From: Shewanella hafniensis
GTDB taxonomy: Bacteria; Pseudomonadota; Gammaproteobacteria; Enterobacterales; Shewanellaceae
Assembly (NCBI RefSeq): GCF_019655335.1
Contig: NZ_BPFD01000039.1
Coordinates: 1-44,565 of the forward strand
Length of the DNA stretch: 44,565 nt
Direction: 5' to 3'
Both the position numbers and the translations under genes were made by a program. The notes under the pieces are model-generated. The model saw nothing but the letters and a program-made list of their open reading frames with translations. It had not been told where the DNA came from and made no database searches. Positions 8,749 to 17,254 of this stretch are shown piece by piece; the stretch's first letter is position 1; each line of letters opens with the position of its first letter.

Positions 8749-9315
8749 ATGCCGCTTAAAATCGACCGTTTGAACTTTATGCTGGGTCTTGCCATTGTAC
8801 TGAGCGTGTTTTCGTCCTTTTCAGTCATGGCCGCTAAGGTCAGTTTCAAGGAATTTTGTCCACAATTGGTGGGGCAATGGGCGGGTGATGCTGCCAAGGC
8901 GGGGGAGATTCCGAAAAAAGTGGCTGTAACGGGCTTTTGCTCCCACGATCAGCGCCAGTTGATCTTATCTGTGAGTATCGGCACGCGGGCGCCTTTTAGT
9001 GAAACCTGGTGGTTTAGGGAGCAGGGCGATCAAGTATTACTGACCTATTACGACGGTGTGGCGGAAGATAAACAACAAGTCTTTAGTTTATATCGACAAA
9101 ATGGGGATTATTCCCTGCTAGGGGAAGGCGTTGTTAATGCGAGACCCGCGTTGATCCAGTTACTCTTTGATGCTCAGACTCAGACTCAGACTCAGACTCA
9201 GACTCAAGCGGGTGGTTGGGAATGGACGCAGAATATCCAATATCTCGATGATGATATCGACCGCTATCAGCTCTTTCGTGGGATAGAGATGACGCCTGTC
9301 GCGCCATCTCATTAG
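8749..9315 (+). CDS. Exported protein of unknown function with QT repeat (188 aa)
   Basis: Not recognised. Residues 1-30 form a signal peptide (basic MPLKIDRLN, then MLGLAIVLSVFSSFSVMA). The mature part has two cysteines (in EFCPQL and GFCSHD) that could form a disulfide, and beta-rich sequence such as SETWWFREQGDQVLLTYYDG. Near residue 143 a (QT)5 run is encoded by a CAGACT microsatellite, followed by GGWEWTQ. The fold could be a small beta-barrel of the kind found in periplasmic or lipid-binding proteins, but this is a guess. It stands alone between a divergent peptidase gene and convergent trmL. Confidence 0.65.
   Translation: MPLKIDRLNFMLGLAIVLSVFSSFSVMAAKVSFKEFCPQLVGQWAGDAAKAGEIPKKVAVTGFCSHDQRQLILSVSIGTRAPFSETWWFREQGDQVLLTYYDGVAEDKQQVFSLYRQNGDYSLLGEGVVNARPALIQLLFDAQTQTQTQTQTQAGGWEWTQNIQYLDDDIDRYQLFRGIEMTPVAPSH
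9175..9204 (+). repeat. Hexanucleotide microsatellite (CAGACT)x5 inside a gene
   Basis: Five perfect tandem CAGACT units encode (QT)5. The six-base period keeps the reading frame when copy number changes, so it would alter protein length rather than switch the gene on or off. Confidence 0.9.
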
Positions 9316-9357
9316 CCGCCCCTTAGCCACAAATCCGCGATTTAGCTTCGACAGTGC

Positions 9358-9822
9358 TTAAATAGCGCCTTCAAACCCGAGCTGACGCCAGGCTTCGTAG
9401 CTGATAATCGCCACCGCATTGGAGAGGTTTAAACTACGGCTGGTGGCCGCCATGGGAATGCGTAATCGCTGCTCGGTTGGAATTGACTCGATAATCGCCA
9501 TCGGCAGGCCGCGGGTTTCAGGGCCAAATAACAGCACATCATCTTTCGCAAAAGTCAGCTCAGTATGCGGGCGACTGCCTTTAGTGGTGCAGGCCATAAT
9601 GCGCTTACCTGCCATAGCTTCGAGGAAGGCATCGAAGTCTTTGTGGCGAGTCACATTGGTTAAATCAGCATAGTCTAAGCCCGCACGGCGCAATTTTTTC
9701 TCTTCAAAATCAAACCCTAGTGGCTCAATTAGATGAAGTTGGCTGCCGTTGTTGGCGCATAAGCGAATGATATTACCTGTGTTAGGTGCGATTTCTGGCT
9801 CATAGAGTGCGATATGGAACAT
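9358..9822 (-). CDS. trmL: tRNA (cytidine/uridine-34-2'-O)-methyltransferase TrmL
   Basis: A SpoU/TrmD (SPOUT)-class methyltransferase of 154 residues, the usual TrmL (YibK) length. It methylates the 2'-O of the wobble nucleotide of certain leucine tRNAs using S-adenosylmethionine, which binds in a C-terminal trefoil knot. The characteristic segments are present: [13 protein letters not shown] near the N-terminus, [11 protein letters not shown], the FGPETRGLP motif and [18 protein letters not shown] at the C-terminus. The frame is open 54 codons upstream, but the conserved start [17 protein letters not shown] begins at 9822, so I use that. It is divergent from the solute-binding protein gene downstream in coordinates. 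Confidence 0.95.
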   Translation of the reverse strand: MFHIALYEPEIAPNTGNIIRLCANNGSQLHLIEPLGFDFEEKKLRRAGLDYADLTNVTRHKDFDAFLEAMAGKRIMACTTKGSRPHTELTFAKDDVLLFGPETRGLPMAIIESIPTEQRLRIPMAATSRSLNLSNAVAIISYEAWRQLGFEGAI

Positions 9823-9982
9823 GCTGGCCCGCCTATAGAAAAATGACGGCTGATTATACGGCAAACAAGACTTAAGCGCAGTGACTGAGTGATGCTTTAT
9901 CACGTTCTCATCTGGATGCGAGGAATGAACGCCATAATCGTTGTCGTCTGCTAAGCTTGAGAAAGCCACTGAGGGACCACCC

Positions 9983-10756
9983 ATGTTCAGTCACTTTATT
10001 ACCTTATGTATTTTTTCTGTGCTTTTTCTTCAAAGCATTCTTACCTCAGTCTATGCGGCGGATGATGTTGTGAGCAATGCGGGCGGCAAGCGGCAAATGA
10101 CGGCTTATTTAGGGGAGATCCCTGGATTAATTAATGCCGATGGCACTGGGCCATTTGTGGAACTGGTTAAAGCAATTGATAGGGCAGATCCTGAGGTTGA
10201 AATTGATATTAAGGTTTTCCCGCTTTCACGGGCTATGCTAGGTGTGACGCTCGGTCGTGCTGATTTTGGTTTGCCCGCCATCCGTAACAATGCCGCGTTA
10301 GATGCCTTACCTTACCGTTTTAGCACTGTTTCATTTGGGCAAGTCACCCACGTGCTTTATACCAATGTGGATAAGCCGATAACGAAGGCCATGTTATTTG
10401 ATCAACAGCAAACGGGGCGCGTATTTACCGTGGAGGCGATTCCAGATTACATGCCTATCCCTGCGGAACCTTCGATAACCATTAAACGTTCTTTGCTAAA
10501 GCTTTCCCATGGCCGTATCGATGCCTTCGTTTGGGCGCAGGAAGAGGCCGATATGATGCTGAAACAGTTGAAGTTGCATAATATCCACCGTGAAGACTTT
10601 GGCGATTTTGAAGATGTGTTTGTGATTGCCAAGGGTCCCGAAGGGGATGCCGTGGATGCATATTTGACTCGCATGATTGAATTACTGCGGCAGACTGGAG
10701 AATTAAGCCAGATTTATCAAACTATCCATCTGTCCTACAATGACTGGCAACCTTAG
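9983..10756 (+). CDS. Periplasmic solute-binding-like protein (257 aa)
   Basis: A signal peptide ([25 protein letters not shown]) is followed by a domain resembling type-2 periplasmic binding proteins of the SBP_bac_3/amino-acid-binding group: [27 protein letters not shown], then [24 protein letters not shown], and a C-terminal [35 protein letters not shown] 9983 is chosen over one 42 bp upstream because GAGGGA lies 6 bases before it and the signal peptide starts there. No ABC permease or ATPase gene is adjacent, so it is either an orphan binding protein or a sensor-like relative. Such stand-alone proteins are common in Shewanella and their ligands are mostly unknown. Confidence 0.75.
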   Translation: MFSHFITLCIFSVLFLQSILTSVYAADDVVSNAGGKRQMTAYLGEIPGLINADGTGPFVELVKAIDRADPEVEIDIKVFPLSRAMLGVTLGRADFGLPAIRNNAALDALPYRFSTVSFGQVTHVLYTNVDKPITKAMLFDQQQTGRVFTVEAIPDYMPIPAEPSITIKRSLLKLSHGRIDAFVWAQEEADMMLKQLKLHNIHREDFGDFEDVFVIAKGPEGDAVDAYLTRMIELLRQTGELSQIYQTIHLSYNDWQP

Positions 10757-10881
10757 CTTTTAAATCAAATAGTTAATCTATTAATTCCCGCCGATAACGA
10801 GATATTCTGAAACTTCACTTGCTAGGAGTGAAGACTGATAATAATATATCTCCACATCAAGATACTTTCTAAAGAGTTATT

Positions 10882-11739
10882 ATGCCTTTTGTCATCGCCT
10901 TACTCGCCCCTGTATTTTGGGGGACGACCTATGCGTTAGTGAGTCTCTACTTACATGATATGTCGCCCTATTGGGTGGCCGTGTGGCGCGCGCTGCCGGC
11001 GGGAATACTGATGTTGATGCTGCGTCCTCGCTTGCCAACGCTGGCTTGGTCTAAATTAAGCTTGCTGGCGTTTTGTAATATTGGCGCCTTCTTTGCGCTG
11101 CTGTTTATCGGTGCGTATCGTTTGCCGGGCGCTGTGGCGGGTACCTTAGGGGCGACGCTGCCGTTAATTTTCTTAATCTTAGCTTGGGTGATAGATAAAA
11201 AACGCCCTGGTATGAAGTGGTTGCTATTAGGTTTGATGGGATTAGGAGGAGTGATTTTACTGCTAAACCCGTCGGCGGATCTCGACCCTATTGGGGTCTT
11301 GTGTATGCTAAGTGCGACGACCTTAATTGCTTTCTCTTCTCGCTGGATGCAAAAGTGGGATGTGGGTGACTTTTTAGTGCTCACAGCATGGCAACTGTTT
11401 TTGGGCGGCTTGATGTTAATTCCGCTGGCATGGTTTATGGCGGGCCCGCCGCAGTTACCTAGCCTGACAGTGGTGCCGTCGTTACTATGGTTAGTGATTG
11501 CCAACACCGCCATCGCTTATTGGGCTTGGCTGTGGTCGATGCGAAATTTAGGACCAGAAATCATGGGCATGGTCGCTTTAGTCAATCCCGTGGTTGCCGT
11601 ATCATTAGGGGTATTGATTGTGGGTGAGACCTTAGACATGCGTCAGTGGGCGGGGATAGGTGTGATATTACTGTCGCTGTTATTGATGAAATTGCCACAG
11701 AATTTAAGGTTAAACCCATTTAAAAAAGTGCAGCCCTAG
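10882..11739 (+). CDS. EamA/DMT-superfamily transporter (285 aa)
   Basis: An inner-membrane protein with about ten hydrophobic helices arranged as two EamA repeats (about 1-130 and 140-275), the standard drug/metabolite transporter layout. Typical segments are APVFWGTTYALVSLYL at the N-terminus, GTLGATLPLIFLILAWVI in the first repeat and LNPVVAVSLGVLIVGE in the second. Proteins of this type export small metabolites or amino acids; the substrate is not predictable here. A LysR regulator starts 28 bp downstream on the same strand, suggesting co-transcription and possible autoregulation of the pair. Confidence 0.85.
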   Translation: MPFVIALLAPVFWGTTYALVSLYLHDMSPYWVAVWRALPAGILMLMLRPRLPTLAWSKLSLLAFCNIGAFFALLFIGAYRLPGAVAGTLGATLPLIFLILAWVIDKKRPGMKWLLLGLMGLGGVILLLNPSADLDPIGVLCMLSATTLIAFSSRWMQKWDVGDFLVLTAWQLFLGGLMLIPLAWFMAGPPQLPSLTVVPSLLWLVIANTAIAYWAWLWSMRNLGPEIMGMVALVNPVVAVSLGVLIVGETLDMRQWAGIGVILLSLLLMKLPQNLRLNPFKKVQP

Positions 11740-11767
11740 TCAGTATTTTGGGGTAAATGAGGGATAG

Positions 11768-12709
11768 ATGCTAAAACGTTTGGATCTGAATTTACTACCC
11801 GTACTGGAAATCCTGCTTGAGGAACAAAGTGTAACCGCCGCTGCGGCGCGTTTGCATTTGAGCCAGTCGGCGGTGAGTAAACAATTGACACGCCTGAGGG
11901 AAGTGTTTGATGATCCTCTGTTTGAGCGCACCGCCTACGGCCTAAAACCGACACCTAAAGCCTTGTCGCTCGCGCCGGAGTTGCGCCAATGTTTACAGCA
12001 ATTGGCGCAATTTACCCGGCCCGATACCTTTGAGCCCGCCTTAAGTCAGCGGCAGTTTAGAATGCATTTGGTTGAGACCACATACTCGCTGACTTTTCCG
12101 CATTTTATGCCCTCGCTGCTCGCCCAAGCGCCCGGTGTGAGTCTCAATTGCCAAACTTGGCGGCTCGATACTATGGACAGATTACTGCGCTGCGACATCG
12201 ACTTAGCCATAGGTTGCCGCGAGTGGGACGAGCGTTCGCCTATGCATGTGAATCATATTCCCGATGACTTGTGCCATGTCGAGCTAGTGCAGGATTATAC
12301 TGTGTGCTTGATGCGCCGCGATCATCCGGCGTTAGCACAAGAGTGGAATTTAGACACCTTCTTGAGCTATCGCCATCTGCAAGTGGCTTTTGGTGGCATA
12401 GAGCATTGGTTGCTGGATGATGTGCTGCAACTTGAGGGGCGTCAGCGCGATATCGCCGTGAATATGACCGACTTTCAGAGCGCTCTGGCCCTGTGTGAAC
12501 AAAGCGATTTAATTCTTTGCGCGCCGTCCCGTTATGCGTTTGCTGTGATGAAATCCTTCGAGCTTCAGTCTTTACCATCCCCTATCAAGCTGATCCCCGG
12601 CGCGTATTTATTGATGTGGCATAAACACTTCGAGCATGACTTGAGCCATAAATGGCTACGTGAGTTGATTATCAGCCAAGTGCTGCCGTCGATTACGCCT
12701 CGGGTTTAG
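11768..12709 (+). CDS. LysR-family transcriptional regulator (313 aa)
   Basis: Residues 1-65 form the winged helix-turn-helix typical of LysR proteins (LDLNLLPVLEILLEEQSVTAAAARLHLSQSAVSKQLTRLR), followed by DPLFERTAYGLKPTPKA. The remainder is a ligand-binding effector domain of normal length. It lies directly behind the EamA transporter and probably belongs to the same transcript. Its 3' end overlaps the convergent patatin gene by 17 bp. The inducer is unknown. Confidence 0.9.
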   Translation: MLKRLDLNLLPVLEILLEEQSVTAAAARLHLSQSAVSKQLTRLREVFDDPLFERTAYGLKPTPKALSLAPELRQCLQQLAQFTRPDTFEPALSQRQFRMHLVETTYSLTFPHFMPSLLAQAPGVSLNCQTWRLDTMDRLLRCDIDLAIGCREWDERSPMHVNHIPDDLCHVELVQDYTVCLMRRDHPALAQEWNLDTFLSYRHLQVAFGGIEHWLLDDVLQLEGRQRDIAVNMTDFQSALALCEQSDLILCAPSRYAFAVMKSFELQSLPSPIKLIPGAYLLMWHKHFEHDLSHKWLRELIISQVLPSITPRV

Positions 12710-13574
12710 GCTCTTTTGGCGCCGTTAACCAAGCGGTTAATGTGGGTAAGACAGCTTTCCCATCCGCTAGCCCTTGTTGATAGACGGCGGTCACTTTATC
12801 GATATTGCGATCGAGCCTGGATAAATTAAGCGGCAGTGCTGGGCGGATCACAAAGGCGTTATTGGCTGCAACGGCTTGGTCTAACTCGGTTAATGCTTGA
12901 TTATAAACTCGGTGGCGCTCACTTAACGCATGGGCAACTGCGGGGTAGCCTTTATAGGCTTTACGGGCTAACCAATTCATTTTCATCGCGGATTTTTGGT
13001 AATGCTGATCTTGAGTCAAGATCACCACTTGGCGTGCAAAACCATCTTTGCGTGATTGCGCTAACGGTATCGGTTCGCCGATGCCGCCATCGAGGTAATG
13101 GTGTTGGTTAATCACGCTGGGTTTAGACATAAAAGGCAGGCTAGAGGAGGCGATGAGCACGTCGAGTAATTTATCGTGGTCATTAAAATCGGCCATACCG
13201 AAGTAATCGGTTTTCCCTGTATTACAGTTAAAGGCGCCGACCTTAAATTCGGTATGACTATTTAAAAATGTATCAAAATCAAATGGCAGTAACTCATAGG
13301 CCATGCGGCGATAGGTAAAGTCTGTGTTGACATAGTTGCCTGTCGCCAACCAATGGCGCAGGCCCATATAGCGTTTATCGTTGAGATATTGCTGCTGAAT
13401 TTGAAGATTACGCCCAAATTGGCGGGACACATAGGACGCGGGATAAATGGCACCCGCAGACACTCCAATCACATAGCTGAAGTTGAGCGACTGCTGCAAA
13501 AACGCGTCTAACACACCTGCGGTATAAATGGCTCGAAGGCCGCCACCTTCCAACACTAAGGCCACATCTTTCAT
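12693..13574 (-). CDS. Patatin-like phospholipase (293 aa)
   Basis: A patatin-domain acyl hydrolase with the Ser-Asp dyad. The oxyanion-hole glycines are in LEGGGLRAIYTAGVLDAF (residues 8-25), the nucleophile is Ser39 in GVSAG, and the aspartate is D162 in LDGGIGEPIPL. No signal peptide is present, so it is cytoplasmic or peripheral at the inner membrane. The family (YjjU/RssA-like bacterial patatins) hydrolyses phospholipids or other acyl esters; physiological substrates are rarely known. It stands alone and converges with the LysR gene, with a 17-bp overlap at the 3' ends. Confidence 0.9.
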   Translation of the reverse strand: MKDVALVLEGGGLRAIYTAGVLDAFLQQSLNFSYVIGVSAGAIYPASYVSRQFGRNLQIQQQYLNDKRYMGLRHWLATGNYVNTDFTYRRMAYELLPFDFDTFLNSHTEFKVGAFNCNTGKTDYFGMADFNDHDKLLDVLIASSSLPFMSKPSVINQHHYLDGGIGEPIPLAQSRKDGFARQVVILTQDQHYQKSAMKMNWLARKAYKGYPAVAHALSERHRVYNQALTELDQAVAANNAFVIRPALPLNLSRLDRNIDKVTAVYQQGLADGKAVLPTLTAWLTAPKEPKPEA

Positions 13575-13652
13575 CGAGTTACATCTTTTTTATTGGTTTA
13601 TCCCAGCAGAATACCTCAGCTTAACGCAGAAATGAATGCGCAAAAGGCACAC

Positions 13653-14666
13653 TTAAGATGCGTGATCGACGTTGGTGTGATGGGACGCTTGCTTGGGCTT
13701 TATGGGTAAAATATTGGTCATGCAATCCTTTGTGCCACCATTTTGAGCAGGCTGTTTAGATTGAACGGCAGGGGTAAAATCCGCCTGACTGAAGTATTGG
13801 CTAAGTGTATTGAGCGCTTCTTTCACTTTTGCGGGCTGCTTATCCCGCGCCGAAGTGACGCTGTAAACGCTGTAAGTATTGAGTGACCACTCGGGTAAGA
13901 GGGTCACAAGCTGGCCGCTTTCGAGGTATTTATGCACTTCAGGTTCGGGCAGGGCGGCAAACCCGAGACCATCGAGAGTGAGTTGGATTAATGCCTGCAT
14001 ATTGTTGACCGTAATACGCTGGCTTGTCAGTTCGAAGCACTCTTGGCTGCGGGTGTGGGTCAAGGTTTCACTGTTAGCGCAGGGGTGATTAATGCGATTA
14101 AAGGCAGCCAATTCAGCGGGATGCTTAAAAATTTTGTGCATTGGCAAATAATCGGGTGAGGCGCACAGCAACATGCGCCAATCGGCTAAGTGGCGGGCAA
14201 TTAAGTTGGAGTCTGATAAAGGACCGATGCAAATCGCCAGATCTATGCCATCGTTGACTATATCTATCGGGCCATCCTGCAGCAGTAAATTCAAACTTAT
14301 CTGCGGATGCGCCGCCAACAGGTAGTTAAAGGGCTCGCTCAACAAGCCGCCGCCAAAACCTATGGGCGCGGCAATCTTTAATTCCCCCGAAGGAATCCCT
14401 TTCAAGTTATTGAGTTTCTGCTCAGTGCTTTCGACTATCGCGATGACTTTTCGGCAATTTTCATAGAACAAGCTGCCCGCCTCTGTAAGGGTAAGATTGC
14501 GAGTATTGCGATGGAATAGACTGATCCCCATATCCATTTCGAGCTTAGTTACTTGTTGACTCACCGCCGACGAGCTGAGATTTAATTGCTGCGCCGCGGC
14601 ACTCATTGAGCCCTTTTCTGCGATTGCCGCAAAAACGATCATGCCTTTGATCATGTTTTTATTCAT
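13653..14666 (-). CDS. LysR-family regulator with a C-terminal tail (337 aa)
   Basis: The N-terminal helix-turn-helix (FAAIAEKGSMSAAAQQLNLSSSAVSQQVTKLE, residues 12-43) and the LTEAG segment are classic LysR, in the CrgA/DsdC-like subgroup. The effector domain follows (GELKIAAPIGFGG onward). About 40 residues after the usual end (SKQPAQNGGTKDCM to the terminus) have no obvious fold and are polar and probably disordered. It is divergent from the TonB receptor gene, separated by a short region holding a Fur-like site, so it may co-regulate the receptor. That is inference from position. Confidence 0.88.
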   Translation of the reverse strand: MNKNMIKGMIVFAAIAEKGSMSAAAQQLNLSSSAVSQQVTKLEMDMGISLFHRNTRNLTLTEAGSLFYENCRKVIAIVESTEQKLNNLKGIPSGELKIAAPIGFGGGLLSEPFNYLLAAHPQISLNLLLQDGPIDIVNDGIDLAICIGPLSDSNLIARHLADWRMLLCASPDYLPMHKIFKHPAELAAFNRINHPCANSETLTHTRSQECFELTSQRITVNNMQALIQLTLDGLGFAALPEPEVHKYLESGQLVTLLPEWSLNTYSVYSVTSARDKQPAKVKEALNTLSQYFSQADFTPAVQSKQPAQNGGTKDCMTNILPIKPKQASHHTNVDHAS

Positions 14667-14741
14667 TTTTAAGTAACTCTTACAAGTGAATACCTAAAGT
14701 CTAACTTGAGCTGATTGTAACATAGGGATACATTGCCGTAT

Positions 14742-14756
14742 TGAAAATTGTTCTCA
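14742..14756. promoter_or_regulatory. Candidate Fur box upstream of a TonB receptor
   Basis: TGAAAATTGTTCTCA matches the 7-1-7 Fur pattern TGATAATnATTATCA at 11 of 14 defined positions. It lies 35 bp before the receptor start at 14791 and between the divergent LysR gene and the receptor, where a repressor would block the promoter. Confidence 0.55.
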
Positions 14757-14790
14757 TTTACAATCTGTGCCCAATGGAGACTTGTCGGTT

Positions 14791-16791
14791 ATGTTGTTAA
14801 GTCGTAAGAAGTACCTCGCTCAAGTGATCACCGCTTTATGTTTGTTGCCCGCAGTATCTGCGACAAATGTCCTTGCGGATACCGCGCCTGATAAAGAAAA
14901 GATGATGGAAAGAATCGTGGTGACTGCATCGGGATTTGAACAACAAATTCGCGACGCGCCCGCATCTATCAGTGTGATCACCCGTGAGGATCTGGATAAC
15001 CGCTTCTATCGCGACTTAACCGATGCCATGTTAGAAGTCCCCGGTGTAGTGATTACTGGCGGCGCTGACCGTCAGGACATCAGCCTGCGGGGCATGGGCA
15101 GCCAATACACGTTAATTTTAGTGGATGGTAAACGCCAATCTTCGCGCGAGACACGCACTAACAGCGACGGTCCAGGTGTTGAAGGCGCTTGGACGCCACC
15201 CTTGGCGGCCATCGACAGAATTGAAATTGTTCGCGGGCCTATGTCATCACTTTATGGTTCGGATGCTATTGGCGGCGTGATCAACATTATCACCCGTAAA
15301 GTGCCGAATGAGTGGCAAGGTGAAGTGCGACTCGACACGACATTGCAGGAAAAGTCGACCTCGGGAAATGTGTATCAAGGCAACTTTTTCGTCAACGGTG
15401 GCTTGATTAAAAATCTGCTGGGGATGCAACTTTACGGTCAATATACTCAGCGTGAAGAAGATAATATCTACGGCGGTTACCGTGGCCGTGATGCGACGAA
15501 TCTGACCGCGCGTTTTGCGCTCACCCCCAATGAAAACCACGACATCATGCTCGAAGTTGGGATGTCAAACCAAGAACTCGACAGCAGCTTAGGCAAAACC
15601 GTTACACCGCTAGCGCCGGGCGAAGCCTGTGGTCGTCGCGGTTGTCCTCAATCTTCAACGACAGAATACGAAAACAGCACCATTTCGCTGTCACACACAG
15701 GGCGTTGGGACTTTGGTACCTCGGATTCTTATATCAAGCATGAGGTTTTTGATAACAAAACCCGCAAGATGAAGATCACTAACACGGATGTGCAATCTAG
15801 CCTGATCACCACCTTAGGCCAAAGCCATACGGCGACTTTTGGTGCGGCATTTAACCATCAAGACTTAACCGACGAAACCGGCAATCAGGTTAGCGACTTA
15901 ACCGATATCAGCCGCAGACAATGGTCGGTATTTTCTGAGGATGAATGGCGCATAGTCGATAACTTTGCCCTGACCATGGGGCTGCGTTTGGATGACGATG
16001 AAAACTTTGGCCACCATGTCAGCCCGCGTGTTTACGGCGTGTGGGGATTAACCGACAGCACCACCTTAAAGGGCGGTGTGTCGACGGGCTTTAGGGCGCC
16101 GAGTTTGCGCCAGACAGTGCCAGATTGGGGACAAGTGAGCCGTGGCGGCAACATGTACGGTAATCCAGATTTACAACCCGAAACCTCAGTGAACTATGAG
16201 TTAGGCGTGTATTCGGATCTGACCGAGAGCATTACCGCCAGTGCGGGTGTGTTCTATAACGAGTTTAAAGATAAGATCACCCGCGTGGCCTGTCCTGCGA
16301 CTCAATGTACCGATGGCCCCAATCAATTTGGTTCCGACCCAACCACTTACGTGAATATCGACGATGCTGTGACTCAAGGGATTGAGCTGAGTATCGACTA
16401 TCGGATTCGCTCAAACCTGAGCTTTACGGGTAACTACACTTACACGGATTCAGAGCAAAAGACGGGGGCTTACAAAGGCAGCCCATTGAATCAATTGCCT
16501 AAGCATTTGATCCAAGCGTCGTTCAACTACGAGCCTATTGATAACTTAAGCACTTGGTTGAGAGTGAACTACCGTGGCGAAGAGAGCCAACCGACAACGG
16601 GACCGTCGTCGAGCAGTTTTATCGCACCTTCTTACACTCTGCTGGATTTAGGGGCTAACTATCAGTTGAACGATAGCCTGAAATTTAGCGCGGGCATTTA
16701 CAACGCCTTCGATAAGGACATTACCCAAGAGGAATACGGTTATCTTGAAGATGGTCGCCGTTACTGGTTAGGTATGACCTACAGTTTTTAA
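14791..16791 (+). CDS. TonB-dependent outer-membrane receptor, catecholate siderophore type (666 aa)
   Basis: An outer-membrane active transporter. A signal peptide is followed by a TonB-box-like ERIVVTASG, a plug domain (about 45-170 with SISVITREDLDNRF, DISLRGMGSQYTLILVDGKR and IEIVRGPMSSLYGSDAIGGVINI) and a 22-strand barrel ending in aromatic Phe (GMTYSF). The plug motifs are those of the FepA/IrgA/CirA group, which import ferric enterobactin-like catecholates. Cys pairs in extracellular loops (EACGRRGC, CPATQC) also fit. ATG 14791 is chosen because GGAGA lies 10 bp upstream; an in-frame ATG at 14767 would put eight extra residues before the signal peptide. The Fur-like site upstream supports iron repression. 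A terminator follows. The exact siderophore is inference. Confidence 0.9.
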   Translation: MLLSRKKYLAQVITALCLLPAVSATNVLADTAPDKEKMMERIVVTASGFEQQIRDAPASISVITREDLDNRFYRDLTDAMLEVPGVVITGGADRQDISLRGMGSQYTLILVDGKRQSSRETRTNSDGPGVEGAWTPPLAAIDRIEIVRGPMSSLYGSDAIGGVINIITRKVPNEWQGEVRLDTTLQEKSTSGNVYQGNFFVNGGLIKNLLGMQLYGQYTQREEDNIYGGYRGRDATNLTARFALTPNENHDIMLEVGMSNQELDSSLGKTVTPLAPGEACGRRGCPQSSTTEYENSTISLSHTGRWDFGTSDSYIKHEVFDNKTRKMKITNTDVQSSLITTLGQSHTATFGAAFNHQDLTDETGNQVSDLTDISRRQWSVFSEDEWRIVDNFALTMGLRLDDDENFGHHVSPRVYGVWGLTDSTTLKGGVSTGFRAPSLRQTVPDWGQVSRGGNMYGNPDLQPETSVNYELGVYSDLTESITASAGVFYNEFKDKITRVACPATQCTDGPNQFGSDPTTYVNIDDAVTQGIELSIDYRIRSNLSFTGNYTYTDSEQKTGAYKGSPLNQLPKHLIQASFNYEPIDNLSTWLRVNYRGEESQPTTGPSSSSFIAPSYTLLDLGANYQLNDSLKFSAGIYNAFDKDITQEEYGYLEDGRRYWLGMTYSF

Positions 16792-16820
16792 GCCGATACC
16801 TTATTGCTAACATTTAAACG

Positions 16821-16848
16821 AAAGCCAGAGCATTGACTCTGGCTTTTT
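16821..16848 (+). terminator. Intrinsic terminator after the TonB receptor
   Basis: AAAGCCAGAG (16821-16830) pairs with CTCTGGCTTT (16837-16846) around a six-base loop, followed by T residues. It could also serve the convergent helix-hairpin-helix gene on the other strand. Confidence 0.85.
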
Positions 16849-16862
16849 GTTAGTTGTATTCA

Positions 16863-17123
16863 TCAATAGGAATGACTATTTTTTGCTAGCGGGTGGGCGC
16901 GGGCAAGTTCGATGGCCGCACCTATGGCGTTTCGCGCTTGGGGGCTGTTTTTCCAGCACGTGGTGCGCAGCATGCTGGCGACTAAGTTTGCGATATCATC
17001 CACTTCGTGTTGTGCCAGTTGTTGCAGTGAACTGATACCAATTTCTTCGAAGCGTTTAATCACAGTGGGGCCAACGCCTTTGAGTGCCAATAAGGCGTGT
17101 TTTTCTTGTTCATTAAAACCCAT
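16863..17123 (-). CDS. Small helix-hairpin-helix protein, Cdd1/pathogenicity-locus-like (86 aa)
   Basis: A soluble 86-residue protein. It contains one helix-hairpin-helix motif (LLALKGVGPTVIKRFEEIGISSLQQLA, residues 11-37) of the kind that binds DNA non-specifically through the GVGP hairpin, followed by a helical segment HEVDDIANLVASMLRTTCW. The layout matches short 'pathogenicity locus' (Cdd1-type) proteins whose function is unknown. It lies between convergent terminators and is separated from the radical SAM gene by its own terminator, so it probably has its own promoter in 17124-17195. Confidence 0.7.
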   Translation of the reverse strand: MGFNEQEKHALLALKGVGPTVIKRFEEIGISSLQQLAQHEVDDIANLVASMLRTTCWKNSPQARNAIGAAIELARAHPLAKNSHSY

Positions 17124-17194
17124 AACCCATACTCCTTTATGACGGGGATCGCGCTCAAGCTAGTATTAAGGCAAGACTACCTTTAAACCAAGTT

Positions 17195-17218
17195 AACAAA
17201 AAGGCCCTCGAAGGGCCT
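17195..17218 (-). terminator. Intrinsic terminator after the radical SAM gene
   Basis: On the minus strand AGGCCCT-TCG-AGGGCCT is followed by TTTTTGTT. The stem is at 17202-17208 and 17212-17218. It directly follows the 3' end of the HemN-like gene. Confidence 0.88.
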
Positions 17219-17254
17219 GTTTAGTCTTTATGGATCAACAATCATCCGTAAGTG

